Part shown: positions 33,370 to 44,700 of the stretch, piece by piece
Numbering within the stretch: the stretch's first letter is position 1
Layout of the letters: each line of letters starts with the position of its first letter
From: Orobanche coerulescens
Lineage: Eukaryota; Streptophyta; Magnoliopsida; Lamiales; Orobanchaceae
NCBI GenBank assembly: GCA_033398695.1
Contig: CM065803.1
Coordinates: 44,631,501-44,695,500, forward strand
Direction of reading: 5' to 3'
Length of the DNA: 64,000 nucleotides
Notes under the pieces: model-generated
The model's database searches: none
What the model was told of the DNA's origin: nothing
Seen by the model: the letters and a program-made list of their open reading frames with translations, nothing else
Made by a program: the position numbers and the translations under genes

Positions 33370-34745
33370 ATGGCTAGGACTAAGAAGCTGAACAAGAGGG
33401 CCAGGACTGAGTCATCCCCCACTCGAGGGGAAACCTCTCGTAGTCGCGCCGAGTCGGAGGGGCACCAGTTTTCTGACCATGAGATCCACAAAATCTTCAA
33501 TGAGAAGATTCGACCGCGACCTCTTATCCCGGAGAGGGGATTTACTCCAGCCCCCCAAGACGGGGAACTGCTTATGATGATAGATGAGATGGGGTGGGCC
33601 CGATTCGCTGCACCTCCCGAGCCAGCGGTGATATCGATAGTGCAGGAGTTCTACGCCAGCGCATTATTGAAGCATATTCGGCAGCGATGTTGCAAAGATC
33701 GGACACTCGGACTCAGGTCGATGTCCGAGGTATTACGGTTGATTTTTCCACAGCTGCTATTCAGAGGTTGTTTGGGCTTCCGGTGGTAGATGAGTCGGCC
33801 TATGACCAAGTTATGACTAGCCTCACGATGGAGGCTCTGCTCGAGACTATCACGCAGCCCGACTCCGACTGGGAGCAGCATGCACCGGGTTCTTCCACTT
33901 TCCATTTCAAGAGCTCGCGCCTCAGTCGGCTCGGGCGTGCCTGGCTATATTTCATTTGCGCTCGTATAGACCCCACATCTCAAATCCGCACTGTTTTTCT
34001 CTCCCGCGCCCGGACACTATATGCTATCACATCCGGGCTGCGGTTCGATGTGGCCCCTCTCTTGGTCCGTTTTATATTCCAGTGCATTCAGGGAGGGGCC
34101 AAGACGGGGTTGAAGCACCCCTCTCTTATCTGCACTCTGTGCCGGTAGTCGGGGCTGACGTGGTCGGACGACGACCCGATGCTGGCTCCCCAGGCCCCGA
34201 TCGACCACCGCATCATCTCACATTTTGACCAGTGGGGAGGAGCGCCGGCGCACGCTCGGGGGAGAGGTTTTCTACTGGATGAGGCCCACGAGGGGTCCCC
34301 CGAGCCTCTTTTGCTAACACAGGGGCAGGCAGATGCCGGCCCGCCGCCCGATAGAGAGAGATTGCAGGAGATGTTTTACGGGCGGAGGGAGGATATGAGG
34401 AGAGAGAGAGGAGACGAGGAGAGAGAGAGAGAGAGGATATGAGAGAGGATATGAGGAGAGAGAGATGAGATGAGGAGAGAGAGGGAGAGTATGCTGGCTG
34501 CCATGCGAGAGGGGCAGCGGACGGAGCGAGAGAGCATTATTGCTGCCGTCAGAGATGAGATGCGAGAGCAGGCCCGCAGGGCCAACCGACGAGAGGCGAG
34601 GCGTCTGGCAACGAGGGACGCCTACCATCAGGAGCACCTTGCCGCATGGACGGCCCATATCATGCACCCAGACGGGCCATTTATTGCACCTGCTCGGCCA
34701 GCCACACCACCCTCCTCACCGGATGATGCCGGCACCAGCTCGTGA
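33370..34745 (+). pseudogene. Athila-type 3' ORF (env-like position; plant transposon protein-like domain)
   Basis: A ~458-codon frame broken by one frameshift (about 33655-33662), a TAG at 34146-34148 and a TGA at 34440-34442 inside a GA-rich microsatellite. The basic N-terminus (M-A-R-T-K-K-L-N-K-R-A-R) could be a nuclear localisation signal. A globular domain follows with MGWARFAAPPEPAVISIVQEF, VRGITVDFSTAAIQRLFGLP and LGRAWLYFICARIDPTSQIR, a pattern I recall from the putative plant transposon protein family. The C-terminus is a charged Arg/Glu coiled-coil and a Pro-rich tail. I see no signal peptide or membrane segment, so an envelope role is not supported. Function unknown. Confidence 0.8.
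34378..34500 (+). repeat. GA/GGA microsatellite inside the 3' ORF
   Basis: Purine-only runs of GAGA and GGAGAGA with two GATATGA interruptions. It encodes Arg-Glu repeats. Slippage here plausibly produced the in-frame TGA at 34440. Confidence 0.85.
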
Positions 34746-36029
34746 GAGGACTGGAGGGGAGTACTTGACCTTCTTATTCTATTGCATATTATATTTTGTC
34801 CATTGAGGTCAATGTACGTCCTAAGTTTGGGGGGGGGGTTTACTTTCTGTCGCTACATTTATTGCTGTACTTATTTCGTTGCATTTTTTGTTATTTCTAG
34901 TTATCCTTTTGTCGATAGCCTTGTTTGTCTTGACTTTACTCTATTCTTGAATTTTTCGTGCTTCTATTTGTGTGATACTGATGTTACGACACTGTTTTTC
35001 TCTCTGAAGAATCGGTCGAGTTTTAGTCGAGTTGTAGTCAGTGATTTCTGTTTCTGCTTAGTATTCATTTAGGTCCGAATTTTTTTTCTCATGATTGTGG
35101 AGGTCTTGGCGGATAAGAGAGGATACATACGTGTTTTAAAATCACCATCGATACGTTTGGTTACATTTTTCGGTTAGCTAATCGTACAGTTACATAAGTC
35201 GTGTTGGCACTGAGATTAAGTTTAGAGTCGGTCAGTTTTTCCCAAAAAGTCGAGATATTTTTGTTCTATGATGGGAAGTCTAGTAACCGGGGATATTCAC
35301 GTGACCCGTTGTTTACTCTCGCGTAAAACGACGACCCTGATTAGACTAGTGATTTAGAAATTTCACATGGGCCAATGATAGGGAGCCTAGTAACCAGGGG
35401 TATTCACGTGACCCGTTGTTTACTCTCGCGTAAAACAGCGACCTTGATTCGGACATGCGTGAATTAGCTATTCGAGTTGTTTCTCCGCTGTGGAGGGGAA
35501 CTTAGTAACTAGAAGCATCCATGCGCCCCATGAGTGTCTTTTACGTCAAACGGTTCCCCAATACATGAGAATGGAAGTTCCACCCTAGGATTATCCCGAT
35601 GAAACATCCCGAGATCCGAACCTAGTGGTCAACTCGAATCAATTGCTTGAGCATATATATATAAGGGAATACTGTCCGAGGATTATTTTTATGAAACTCG
35701 TGAAAATTGCGCCATTAGACTGTGGAACGGGGCGAATTTAGCTCGTTTATTTTAACCTTTCATATTGACGGTCGATTTGATTCACGTTTTGTTAATCTTT
35801 GAGCTGGATTTTCTTCATGAACGAGTAATTAGGACTGAACTTGGTTACTTTGTAGAATCAGTGTTCTGAGTGTAGCTCGCTATTACGATACTCGTATTAT
35901 TCAGAGAGAATTTCAGGATAGTATTGATTAGGTAGAGCACTACGAGTTGCACGATTATTCACGACATTCTTTTGTTGAAATTAATTCTTTTTGCTTGAGG
36001 ACAAGCAAAGGCTTAAGTTTAGGGGTATT
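34746..36029 (+). other. 3' untranslated region of Athila-type element
   Basis: No gene. An internal PPT-like run TAAGTTTGGGGGGGGGG lies at 34822-34838. A tandem repeat follows at about 35271-35560, two good copies 107 bp apart (CTAGTAACC(G/A)GGG(G/A)TATTCACG followed by TGACCCGTTG) and one diverged. The terminal PPT is CTTAAGTTTAGGGGTATT at 36012-36029. Confidence 0.82.
36012..36029 (+). promoter_or_regulatory. Polypurine tract of Athila-type element
   Basis: CTTAAGTTTAGGGGTATT abuts the LTR start at 36030. Confidence 0.82.
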
Positions 36030-37354
36030 TGTTAGGCGTATTTTTATACACTTATTTATCATTATTTTGTATTATTTTGGAGAGTGAATTTGCTTAAATG
36101 AGCTTTTAATGCCTTAATTTTGTATGATTGTCAGGAGATTGGAGTCCGGAAGCTAAAACGAGGCGAAACGGGCGAAAACGGCAAATTTTGGCTGTGAGCC
36201 GCGGCACAAGGCAAGTGGGCCATGGCACAGGAAGGCAACCAGCGGGCACAAACTAGACTGTACTCTGTGCCGCGGCACAGTCAAGGTGAGCCACGGCACA
36301 GATGAATTTAAAGGCGCCCAAGCTTCTAGCTGAAGACCATGTGTCGCGGCACAGATTTAGTAAGCCGCGGAACACTAGGCGGTTTTTGTATGCTCCGCGC
36401 GGATTTGGTCCGTTTTGAAGCCAGTTCTCGACCTACTCACACGGACGCGATTTGGAGACTGTGCAAAGCTATAAATAAGGGTTTAAGACCCTAATTAATG
36501 ATCTTTGGGATCTTGGAAACAGAGAATCTTGGAGGAGACGGCAGAAGAGGAAGATAAGCAGAAGACTTCAAGAGCAGAGGGCGGAAGCCGAAGAACGGAG
36601 GAATCTGAGCTCTTCATCTGCGTTTGATTTTAATGCTTTTATTCATTTATTCTGTATTTTCATTAATTAGCATGTCAGGCTAAAACCCTAATCTAGGATT
36701 TTGATGAAACCTACGTTTTGACGGATTTGCTTGAGATTATCTAATTAATTACCTTTTTGTTGAGTTTTCCCAATCCTGTTTAATGCTTTCAATTATCTGG
36801 CCAATAGTTGTATTGTTTTAATCATTCAATTCGAATCGGGAGAGGAGAATTGGTGAGGAACTATTGGTGAGGACCGTTTTATTCTGTGAGATAGGAATAT
36901 ACTCATAGAAACTACGTGGCATTTTGGAGATTTTATGCTTTTTGCCTATTGACGAATTAATTCACCTAGGGATAGAGTGCGTTATTCGCCTTTAGAAAAA
37001 TCTATTGACCTCGGGAGAGGTGGTAGAATATATTAGCAATCTTCACCTTCAATAAATTGGGAAAATCATTAACTTCAGATAATCGAGAGTAAATTCGGAT
37101 AAACCGAGGTGGATTCAGAATCCTAGACTTATTCATCATTTGATTCTCTTTCTTCAAGCTATCGTTTTTACTGTTTAATCTTTTGTTAATTCTTTTAGTA
37201 ATTAATTGCCAACCCAAAATTCGATTGTTCAATTAAAACTAGAATACATAAAAATCGGTAGTTAGTGATTCAGTCCTCGTGGGAACGATACTCACTCATC
37301 ACTTTATTACTTGTATACGATAACGTACACTTGCGTTCAACAAAATTCGCAACA
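36030..37354 (+). repeat. 3' LTR of Athila-type element, 1325 bp
   Basis: TGTTAGGCGTATTTTTATAC ... AAAATTCGCAACA. Palindrome cluster about 36196-36374 and TATA box 36469-36477. Nearly identical to the 5' LTR outside the cluster. Confidence 0.96.
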
Positions 37355-37750
37355 GGCACCGAAGAGTTGCTTAGATATCTCATACCTAGCAGTTCGACTG
37401 TGCTCACCATAAAGCTCAGTTAATTGAGATAAGATCTGCCCAGCAAAAGTCATTTTCTCATGAGCTTTCTGAAGCTCATTATACATAGAGCCCATCATAT
37501 AGCCACGAACTCTAATGTCATCCTTAACCCACTTTTTGTGGGTTTCAACTTCTTCCTGACTAGCTCTAGTCCGCATTGGAGCCGTCGGAATGTCTGTCTC
37601 CAAGACGTATCCCAACGCCTCCATATTGAGGAAAATCATCAGATTACGGAGCAAGTCCACAAAGTTCAGTCCGGTTACGTTGTTCTTCTCGAGTAGAATT
37701 GCGAATGGGTTCACTGTCATTATGACAGTTGTTATTATCTTTGTCTGCAT
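37355..37750 (-). pseudogene. Copia family A gag N-terminus (A2 fragment 3)
   Basis: Reads M-T-V-N-P-F-A-I-L-L near its start, then GLNFVDLLRNLMIFLN and EALGYVLETDIP, then KKWVKDDIRVRGYMMGSMYN and a helix running to TELYGEHSR. Copia gag of the UBN2 type. It is less broken than the same part of A1. Confidence 0.9.
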
Positions 37751-38615
37751 TAAGTAAGACAGATTGATTAGTGACTTGTTTAATAATGATCTGAGTTTAA
37801 AATTAAGGTCTTTTCTATTCTTTTAACCCAGATCCCACTACTTTTATCGGAATAACACACTCCCTTGTGAAATCCGGAAGTATTAGTTTGCATTACTTCA
37901 TAGTGGTGATCGAGTTCTTTATAAATTCTAATAGAGGGAAACCGAACAGGTTTCTGGTCTATTAATCTTCATAAAGTGGTGTCCAACACCAACCCATCTA
38001 ATGGATAATTCAATCTTCTTTTTCCCCTTGTTCATTCCCCTCAACCTGTACGGTTTCTATAGTTCATGAACAAGTTAAGTTTATACCATCGACGCTAATC
38101 AATTTCACAATTGAATCTTATCCGGCAACCTAACAAGTTTCTAGGGATAAAATTTATTCCAACCGAAGGCATCCAATGCACTTTTAGAATTTATCGACCC
38201 TCCTCGAACGGCTACCCGATAACTCAAAAGCATAGCACATCCGGTTTGGATTGCACTTTTCCGAGAGCTCGATGAGGGAAGGAAAATCTTGAAACCTTTT
38301 AAAATTAAGATTTTGTTGTGGGAGAATTTTCGCGATTAATGTTACTTTGCACATTAATTCATTTAAGCGCGTTTGTGGAAATTCATACAATATGATAAAC
38401 ATACACAACCTAGTTGCTACCAACATATAGTTCATGGACCGTTCCTAGAACCAAAAACATCGTAATCCAATTACATGTCCCGAGTCTTCAATATTCGTCC
38501 TCTCGAATGGATCTTCCTCCGGTCTTCGTCATTGCATATAAATTTTACATTGAAAAAATTCCATCCTGAATACAAATTTTTCTAGTAAAATAAATAGGCT
38601 CAAAACGGTCTTTAC
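37751..38615 (-). other. A2 leader remnant
   Basis: Aligns to the A1 leader at about 4300-5155. It stops at ...GGTCTTTAC, where the LTR of element C begins. No gene. Confidence 0.85.
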
Positions 38616-40026
38616 TATTAGGAATACTTGTTAGATTTTGATGATGTCATTAATATATTCAAATGTTAAGTTAGATACTTGGCAATATGTAAGGAAGAAC
38701 CAAATGAGTATCTTCCATAGGCCAGATTATGTTAAGTTAGATACTTGGCAAAATGTAAGGAAGAACCAAATGAGTATCTTCTATAGGCCAATATAAGTTA
38801 GGCTCAAATCGGCTAAGTACAAAAGTACAGCTAAGTACAACAGAGAAGTACAGCCGAGTCAAGTCAGAGAGGTTCTGGTCAACAAAAATCATCAGAGATG
38901 TTTGACCAGACTGCAGTTGAGTGACCTCAGACAAGTCGTCTGATCAGGCGAGTCCCAATCAGCCACCGACAGAAGAAGTCCAAGCTGCAGATAAGATGAC
39001 TGTTCATCAGCCTACTTGAGATCAGCCAAGTACTCCAACTCCACGTCAGCATGCGTTGAAAAGTCAAATATTACGGAAAGTCACATGCAAGCGTGAAGAG
39101 ACATATTGGAGAGATTCCCGCAAGGATATGAATTGAATAATTCATCCAGGCCTACCACTGAAGACTTTAATCTTACTATATTCAAAAGATTTGGCGCCTC
39201 ACATGCAAAGTCTTCACAACGGTCGGACGATGGATTAAAATATGGGAATCCAGCCTTGCAACGTTCAGAAAAGATTAAACGAAGAAGTCTCTCTCCAACG
39301 GACTGATTTGTTACAGGATTTGCAACGGCTATGAAGAATGCTCAAGGATCAACACTTATATATATATCCAAAGATTTGAAGTTGAGCAATATCCGGTGCG
39401 AACAAACTCTCAAGCAATCAAAGCATTCAAAGCAATCTAAAAGCGAACTATAGCATCGTGAAAAGAGCAGTTCTCAAAATTTCATATTTGAAGAAGCTCT
39501 TAGTTGGAGAAGACAAAAACTCGTGTCTTTAATCCTGAGTTCGGGGTACTTCACTGGTTGAAGTTCAAGACTGTAAAGGCATCCAAGGATTGCGGATCAA
39601 GAGGTGCAAGGCAGTCAAGGGAGTTGCAACGGCGAGAATTTCCACTGGTTGGACGCTGTTGTAATTTGGTTGAATCACTGTCATATTTATCACTGGTTGA
39701 CAATTATAGTGAATTCATCTCCAACTGGTTTGGAGAAAAGTGGATTAGTAGAGGATTACCCCACCTCTGAGACCACTATAACTGCCTGCGTATTTTACTG
39801 TTTATAGCATCATACTTTAACTGCTGCATTCATTGTTAAGTGTTTCATTAGTTGTTTTGTATTCGTCATCAACTGACTTCCGCACGTATTGAGATCAAAC
39901 GACTCTACGTCATTTTCATATCTATCAACTGAAGAAACTTACTCTTTGTGAAAAAGAGTTTAAGAGTTTCAATAAGTCTATTCACCCCCCCTCCTAGACT
40001 TATTCCTGGACGACTTGTGACCTACA
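38616..40026 (+). repeat. 5' LTR of element C, about 1.41 kb
   Basis: The left end is uncertain: family A homology ends at 38615, while a TGTTAG start occurs at 38629. The right end is CCTACA, two bases before the PBS. A 66-bp direct repeat (38665 and 38731) lies near the start, and a TATA box candidate CTTATATATATATCC near 39354-39368. Short CACTGGTTG motifs recur near 39552, 39643 and 39692 downstream of it. Confidence 0.8.
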
Positions 40027-40028
40027 AG

Positions 40029-40040
40029 TGGTATCAGAGA
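40029..40040 (+). promoter_or_regulatory. Primer binding site of element C
   Basis: TGGTATCAGAGA, initiator tRNA-Met type, two bases after the LTR. Confidence 0.88.
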
Positions 40041-40081
40041 GGTTGGTTCATTTATTTCACGAACCAGATCTATATCAGAGA

Positions 40082-41212
40082 TGTTGGCCACTAAGTATAC
40101 TGGATACAGCTTGGGAGGTAGTTTAAATAACAAGCTGTATTGATTTTAAATCTGAGTGCGTAGCGGAAGTCTTAGATACAGTAGGTCACTGTGGATACAA
40201 CAACTAAATGTGTAGTGTATACTTAATTAATCACAGTAACTAAAACAGTAAAAACTGAAGGTAAATAACACAGTATTTAAAGTGGTTCGAGGTAAACCCC
40301 TCTACATCCACTGGTCCTCTACACAGGAGTAAAATCTTTATTATAATTACTACATACACAACTACGTAATTATAATAGTATACAATCAATATATTGTTCA
40401 CACAGATTGATATAAAGATCTTAGCTTCAACCGTTTGCATAGATTGGTTTGAGCTAAAGCTTGACTGGCTTCTTCACACAGAGTGCTGAAGCTTCGTCTT
40501 CCTCAGTCCATACAGGGCTGATCTGGGTTTGTTTAGAGTATAGAACAGAGTTTGAGCAAAAACTTTGACTTTATGAGCTTCGAGCTGATGAAGTGTTGTT
40601 CAAGATGATGAACACTGTATATCTCTCTGATTTGAATAGTAGTAAGCTGGAGATATGTTTTGCTCTGATAATCACTTTGATAGCTTTGATTACTTAGTTC
40701 GCTTGGGTTCACTTGGTAACTGATCTTCAACGTCTTCATGAGATATATATAGTCTTCTGGAAAATATATCCGTTGAGATGTATCCATTGAGTGAGATTCC
40801 GTTCCAATGGGATGAAAAACACGATCCGGATTTAGCGGGATTTGAAGATCTGTTGACTGACATTATTTAAAAACTTTATCCTTGAGTATTTAAATACTTC
40901 TTTATCAACGGGACTTGACTTCTGAAGATTCCTTCTTTGTCCTGTTGAGAGCTGTATGGAAGATTACTGTATTGGTGATTCGAGACAGTTTCCATACTTG
41001 GTCTTTATAAGACTTCTTTGCTGTACTGAAAGGTTTCACTATATGCTGGATTCGAGATAGGCTTTCGGTATAGGTTGACAGTTCAATTATTCGATACAGT
41101 TTCCTTACTGTATTGAGGATTGGCATATATGTCAAAACCTCTTATCAACACAAATTGATACAGGGATTGAATATCCCGGCTATTTCGATACAGGGTTCTT
41201 GTTTTCCCAACA
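40082..41212 (-). repeat. 3' LTR of D, 1131 bp
   Basis: Minus strand TGTTGGGAAAACAAG ... TTAGTGGCCAACA. U3 at the right has repeated CTGTATC/GATACAG and CTGTATTG motifs (about 40965-41205). TATA box ACTATATATATC at 40742-40753. The GATACAG motif also occurs in the left part. Confidence 0.94.
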
Positions 41213-41227
41213 ATTTCCCCCTTTTTG
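41213..41227 (-). promoter_or_regulatory. Polypurine tract of D
   Basis: Minus-strand CAAAAAGGGGGAAAT abuts the LTR. The D' tract at 56539-56553 is the same. Confidence 0.9.
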
Positions 41228-41708
41228 ACAATTTGCCAAGACTAACTTTCAAGTCTTCTTGATGATGCCAAAACCTTATTCATGAAATAGTCTTCTTTGA
41301 TGATTTCTGGCAGATTTCTTGGTCTTGTGTCAAATGGTCTGTCTTTCAGCAACTTAGTCTAATTAATGAACTGCTCGCAGGCGAGTTCGATACAGCTAAG
41401 AATTTTTACAACTTAAGCTTATGATTGGCGCGCAGGCACAATCTTACAATGTATTCTAAGCTTACAACTGAAATTATGAACTGTTCGTAGATAAGTTCGT
41501 ACAGTTTATTTATCAAACAAGTTTCTATACTTGTGATAGTTATCAAACAATTTATGTAATCATACATCGACATATTAGATTACGAGTTGTAATCTTTCAA
41601 GACAAACAAACACTTTTATTAATATTCAAAACAAATTGAGTACATGGTTTGCTGTTTCGAAGGGAAAAAAAATTACAAAGCAAAACTAATATATAAGGAT
41701 TTCAGCTC
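41228..41708 (-). other. 3' untranslated region of D
   Basis: No coding sequence. Two related stretches each contain ATGAACTG(C/T)TCG followed by AGTTCG and TACAG (about 41367-41400 and 41477-41510). Conserved in D' at 56556-57044. Confidence 0.75.
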
Positions 41709-44700
41709 TTATCTATAGTCCGCATGTCTCCATGGCTTTCTCCCTGGATCATTCTCGGTTCCACGCCAGCAGTTCTGTAGGGAATCGTTACCTCGATCTT
41801 GGTATATAGCTCTTCCTTCATAGGATTTGTCAAAGGCAAGAATCCAGTCTTCTGGATGGGTGATCCGATATCCTCTTTTGTGCTTGCTTTTCATATCTCG
41901 CTGGAGAGGGAGCTTTCCATCTTCTAGCATCTTCGTGAATTTATCTGCAGCCTTCGCTAATGTCTTATAGCTTTTGAAGATGGCGGATTCCCTGATGAGT
42001 TTGACAAAGTATCTCATCACTTCATTCTTCCTCCATCGCTTCACCTTATCGGCAGTTGGATGACGGTTGGTCGGCAGATGAATTTCAGAAGGTCTTTGAA
42101 TTAGAGTTTGCCACGGGATATTTGGATCATGAAATTCAGGTCGGGAGCCTGAAATCTTAAAACTCTGGGAGGGAGGGGATAGCTTGTTTAATTCAGCAGT
42201 GATGCTGTCTTGAGCAGCCTCAAATTCCCTTTCATGCTGTAACCTGATTCTCCTAGAAGCTTCTCTTGCCTCTTCCCTCTTTTTGGCGTCATCAAGACGT
42301 TCTAGGATCTACAATGCGGCATCCTGTTTCGTCTCAATGTTGGTTACTCTCTCGACAAGGGTGGCAAGAACCTTCGACATATCCTTGATACATTTGTCGT
42401 GGGCTTGCAATTGAGAACTGTTTTCAATCATAGCACATGCGGTCTTGGCTTCAGCAATGCGCGTTTTGGTTGCCTCTTCTTTCAGGAGTTGTTCTTGTTT
42501 GTCAGTGCTTGTTTGAATACTTCCGGCAATAAAACGAAGGCCTCGACTACTCGAGAAACTTCATGTTGTAGAGTGGTCATCTCTTCGACGGCAGAAATAT
42601 GCATCTAATTCAAGGCTTTTTCAACTGAAGACAGGGCATTCACAGCATCCTGTATGAAGACGGTTTGAAGACCAAGAGCTCGCAATCGCTCTTTTCTAGT
42701 AGCAGTTATCGGAGAATCCGGTTGAGCAAAGTATTCAGAGTAGTTCAACCTCCTTAGATTCACGGTAGGGCATGAACTAAGTTGGACATCCTCATGTACA
42801 GTACCGTCCTCGTATTCCACGGTTGATGGGGCGGGATCAGCATGTTCTGGTTCGGCAGTAATGGGTGCTGTATCCTCAGGTTGCGAAGGTGCATCTATAG
42901 ACATGGATACATGAGGGACTGATTCCTCCTGCTATCTCTCAGCATCCGCCTGCTCTGGCAGAGGGACTGAATCCTCTTGTGGGATGGCGCGGGACACATC
43001 TTCATCTTGGGCGGCAGCAGGCTCGAGTGCCTGTTCCAAACTGTTCCTTCTTCCTCGACTTGAGGGACTGATTCCTCCTCGTCGGGAATGTTTTCTTGCT
43101 GTGGTGAAGAGGGCTCGCTTCGAGTTGACTGCCCTTCGTCATCATTTGGTGGAGAAACGTCTCTGTCTTGAGCCTCTTCACGACTCATCCTCAGACCAGC
43201 TTGTAAAGCTTCATCATCGTTGTCTGAGTCATCGTCATCGTCGTGTTTTGGATTAGGGGGAGAGTCCTCTGACTTGTCTTTACCTTTTCTCCTTGCATCA
43301 GATTTCTGCAGTAGATGGCTTTCAATCAGTTCTTTGCAGAAGGGATTGTCCCATCGGATCAGGGCCTCAATTTCCGTTGAGTCCGTCACTTCTGATACAT
43401 ATCTTTCTTCTTGGCTCCATTCGCTCCAGTTGTACAATGTGTCATACGGAGCTAGCCTGTAGCCTTTACATTTAAGGAATCTTTCGTAGGCATGTTCGAT
43501 CTGAACAGAGAGAAGAGTTTTGTTAATAATAGATACAGGGGAGGGACTGCGTACAACGTCTGTATACGCTGTAGCGAGAGATTCCTCTACAGGTATGGGA
43601 TCCTATAGGGAAGTGGGATTCCTTACAGGGGATGGTGCCCCAAAGGAAGATTGATCCTGTACGGGTGTGGAATCCCGCATAGGAGAAGTAGCGTTTGGCT
43701 CCGTAGGGGCAGCCGACTCGATAGAGTCTTTTTCGTTGGCAGATGTCCGATTATCCGTCCAAGCAGCCAAAAGCTCAGGATCTACTGTCGATACAGTAGT
43801 GGACACCTCTTCCACAGGGGTTGGGCCCTAGGGTTGTTCTTCAGTGGGTTGAGCCATGGTGGAAACTTCTTCGGAGGTCTTGGTGGATTTAGCTTTAGAA
43901 AGCCTCCTAAGTTTCTTCTTCGGCTTCTCACCAGCAATGGGTTTCTTGCTGTGAGATCTTTTCCTCTTCTTTGAAGACTCCACGTCCTGGGACTTCAAAA
44001 AAACATCTCTTGGGTCTGCATAAATTGGCATACTTTGGGTTTTAGGGAGATTACACACCATAGTGCTCTGGTTATACGAAGTAGGCTTGATGCCTCCTAG
44101 GTATATTCTTGAGCTGTCCTTCTTTGCATCAGCGGATTGCGACAGTCCGCATTTCGTCAAAATATGGTTTAAGATTAAACCAAATGACTTCTTCTGGGTG
44201 GCAGGCTTGCATACTTCCTCTTGCAAGCGCTTCAACAAAATCTGGCACCAATTGACCTTCTCACAGGTCAAGATAGCAACCATCATCCTAAACCTTAGAT
44301 TGGTACACATTTCGAATGCACCAGTTTTGTTCTCAATGATCCTGCAGAAAAAATCATGTAAATACACATAAGGCAGGCAAAAATTCTTCTTGTGACATGT
44401 GGTTTGAACCATGTCAATAACAGTTGAGCCGGTGAACAGCCCATAAAACTTAGTTATCAGCTCTTGAGACCCAAACGTCTCAAGTTGGTCCATTGTCAGG
44501 CCATCAGCAGGTAGCCTGTAAATATTCTGGAGAAGATCGCTATCAACACAGATCTCCATTCCTTGAATGGTAGCGGTTATGTCAGCAACGTGACCTCCTT
44601 GGGACAGCGGCAGAAAGCGTACGGCGGCGTTGAGGTTAAATTCCTCAACCAGATGAACATCGAACTTGTCAGCGGTTTGGCTTCCAAGGCGGTAGAGGCC

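Larger units (their letters stand above)
28181..37354 (+). mobile_element. Non-autonomous Athila-type Ty3/gypsy element (gag-pro plus 3' ORF, no RT/RH/IN)
   Basis: A 9174-bp insertion flanked by a perfect GGCAC duplication (28176-28180 and 37355-37359); joining the flanks restores family A gag. LTRs are 1321 and 1325 bp, the PBS is tRNA-Asp type and gag is of Athila type. After the protease there is no reverse transcriptase, RNase H or integrase. The sequence passes straight to the post-integrase spacer and an extra 3' ORF. Movement would have needed enzymes from a relative. Confidence 0.95.
38616..40081 (+). mobile_element. SIRE-like copia element C, segment 1 (5' LTR, PBS, leader)
   Basis: LTR, PBS and 41 bp of leader before D interrupts at 40082. 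The element resumes at 51286 with gag and is interrupted again at 55399. Its 3' half lies beyond the window. It sits inside the A2 leader. Confidence 0.85.

Noticed and set aside
33370..34745. A host protein-coding gene with a 5' intron
   Set aside because: It lies between the PBS and PPT of an intact insertion with matching target duplications, so it belongs to the retrotransposon.
34822..34838. A G-run sequencing artefact
   Set aside because: The run length may be inexact, but the TAAGTTT prefix matches the terminal PPT, so it was kept as a finding.
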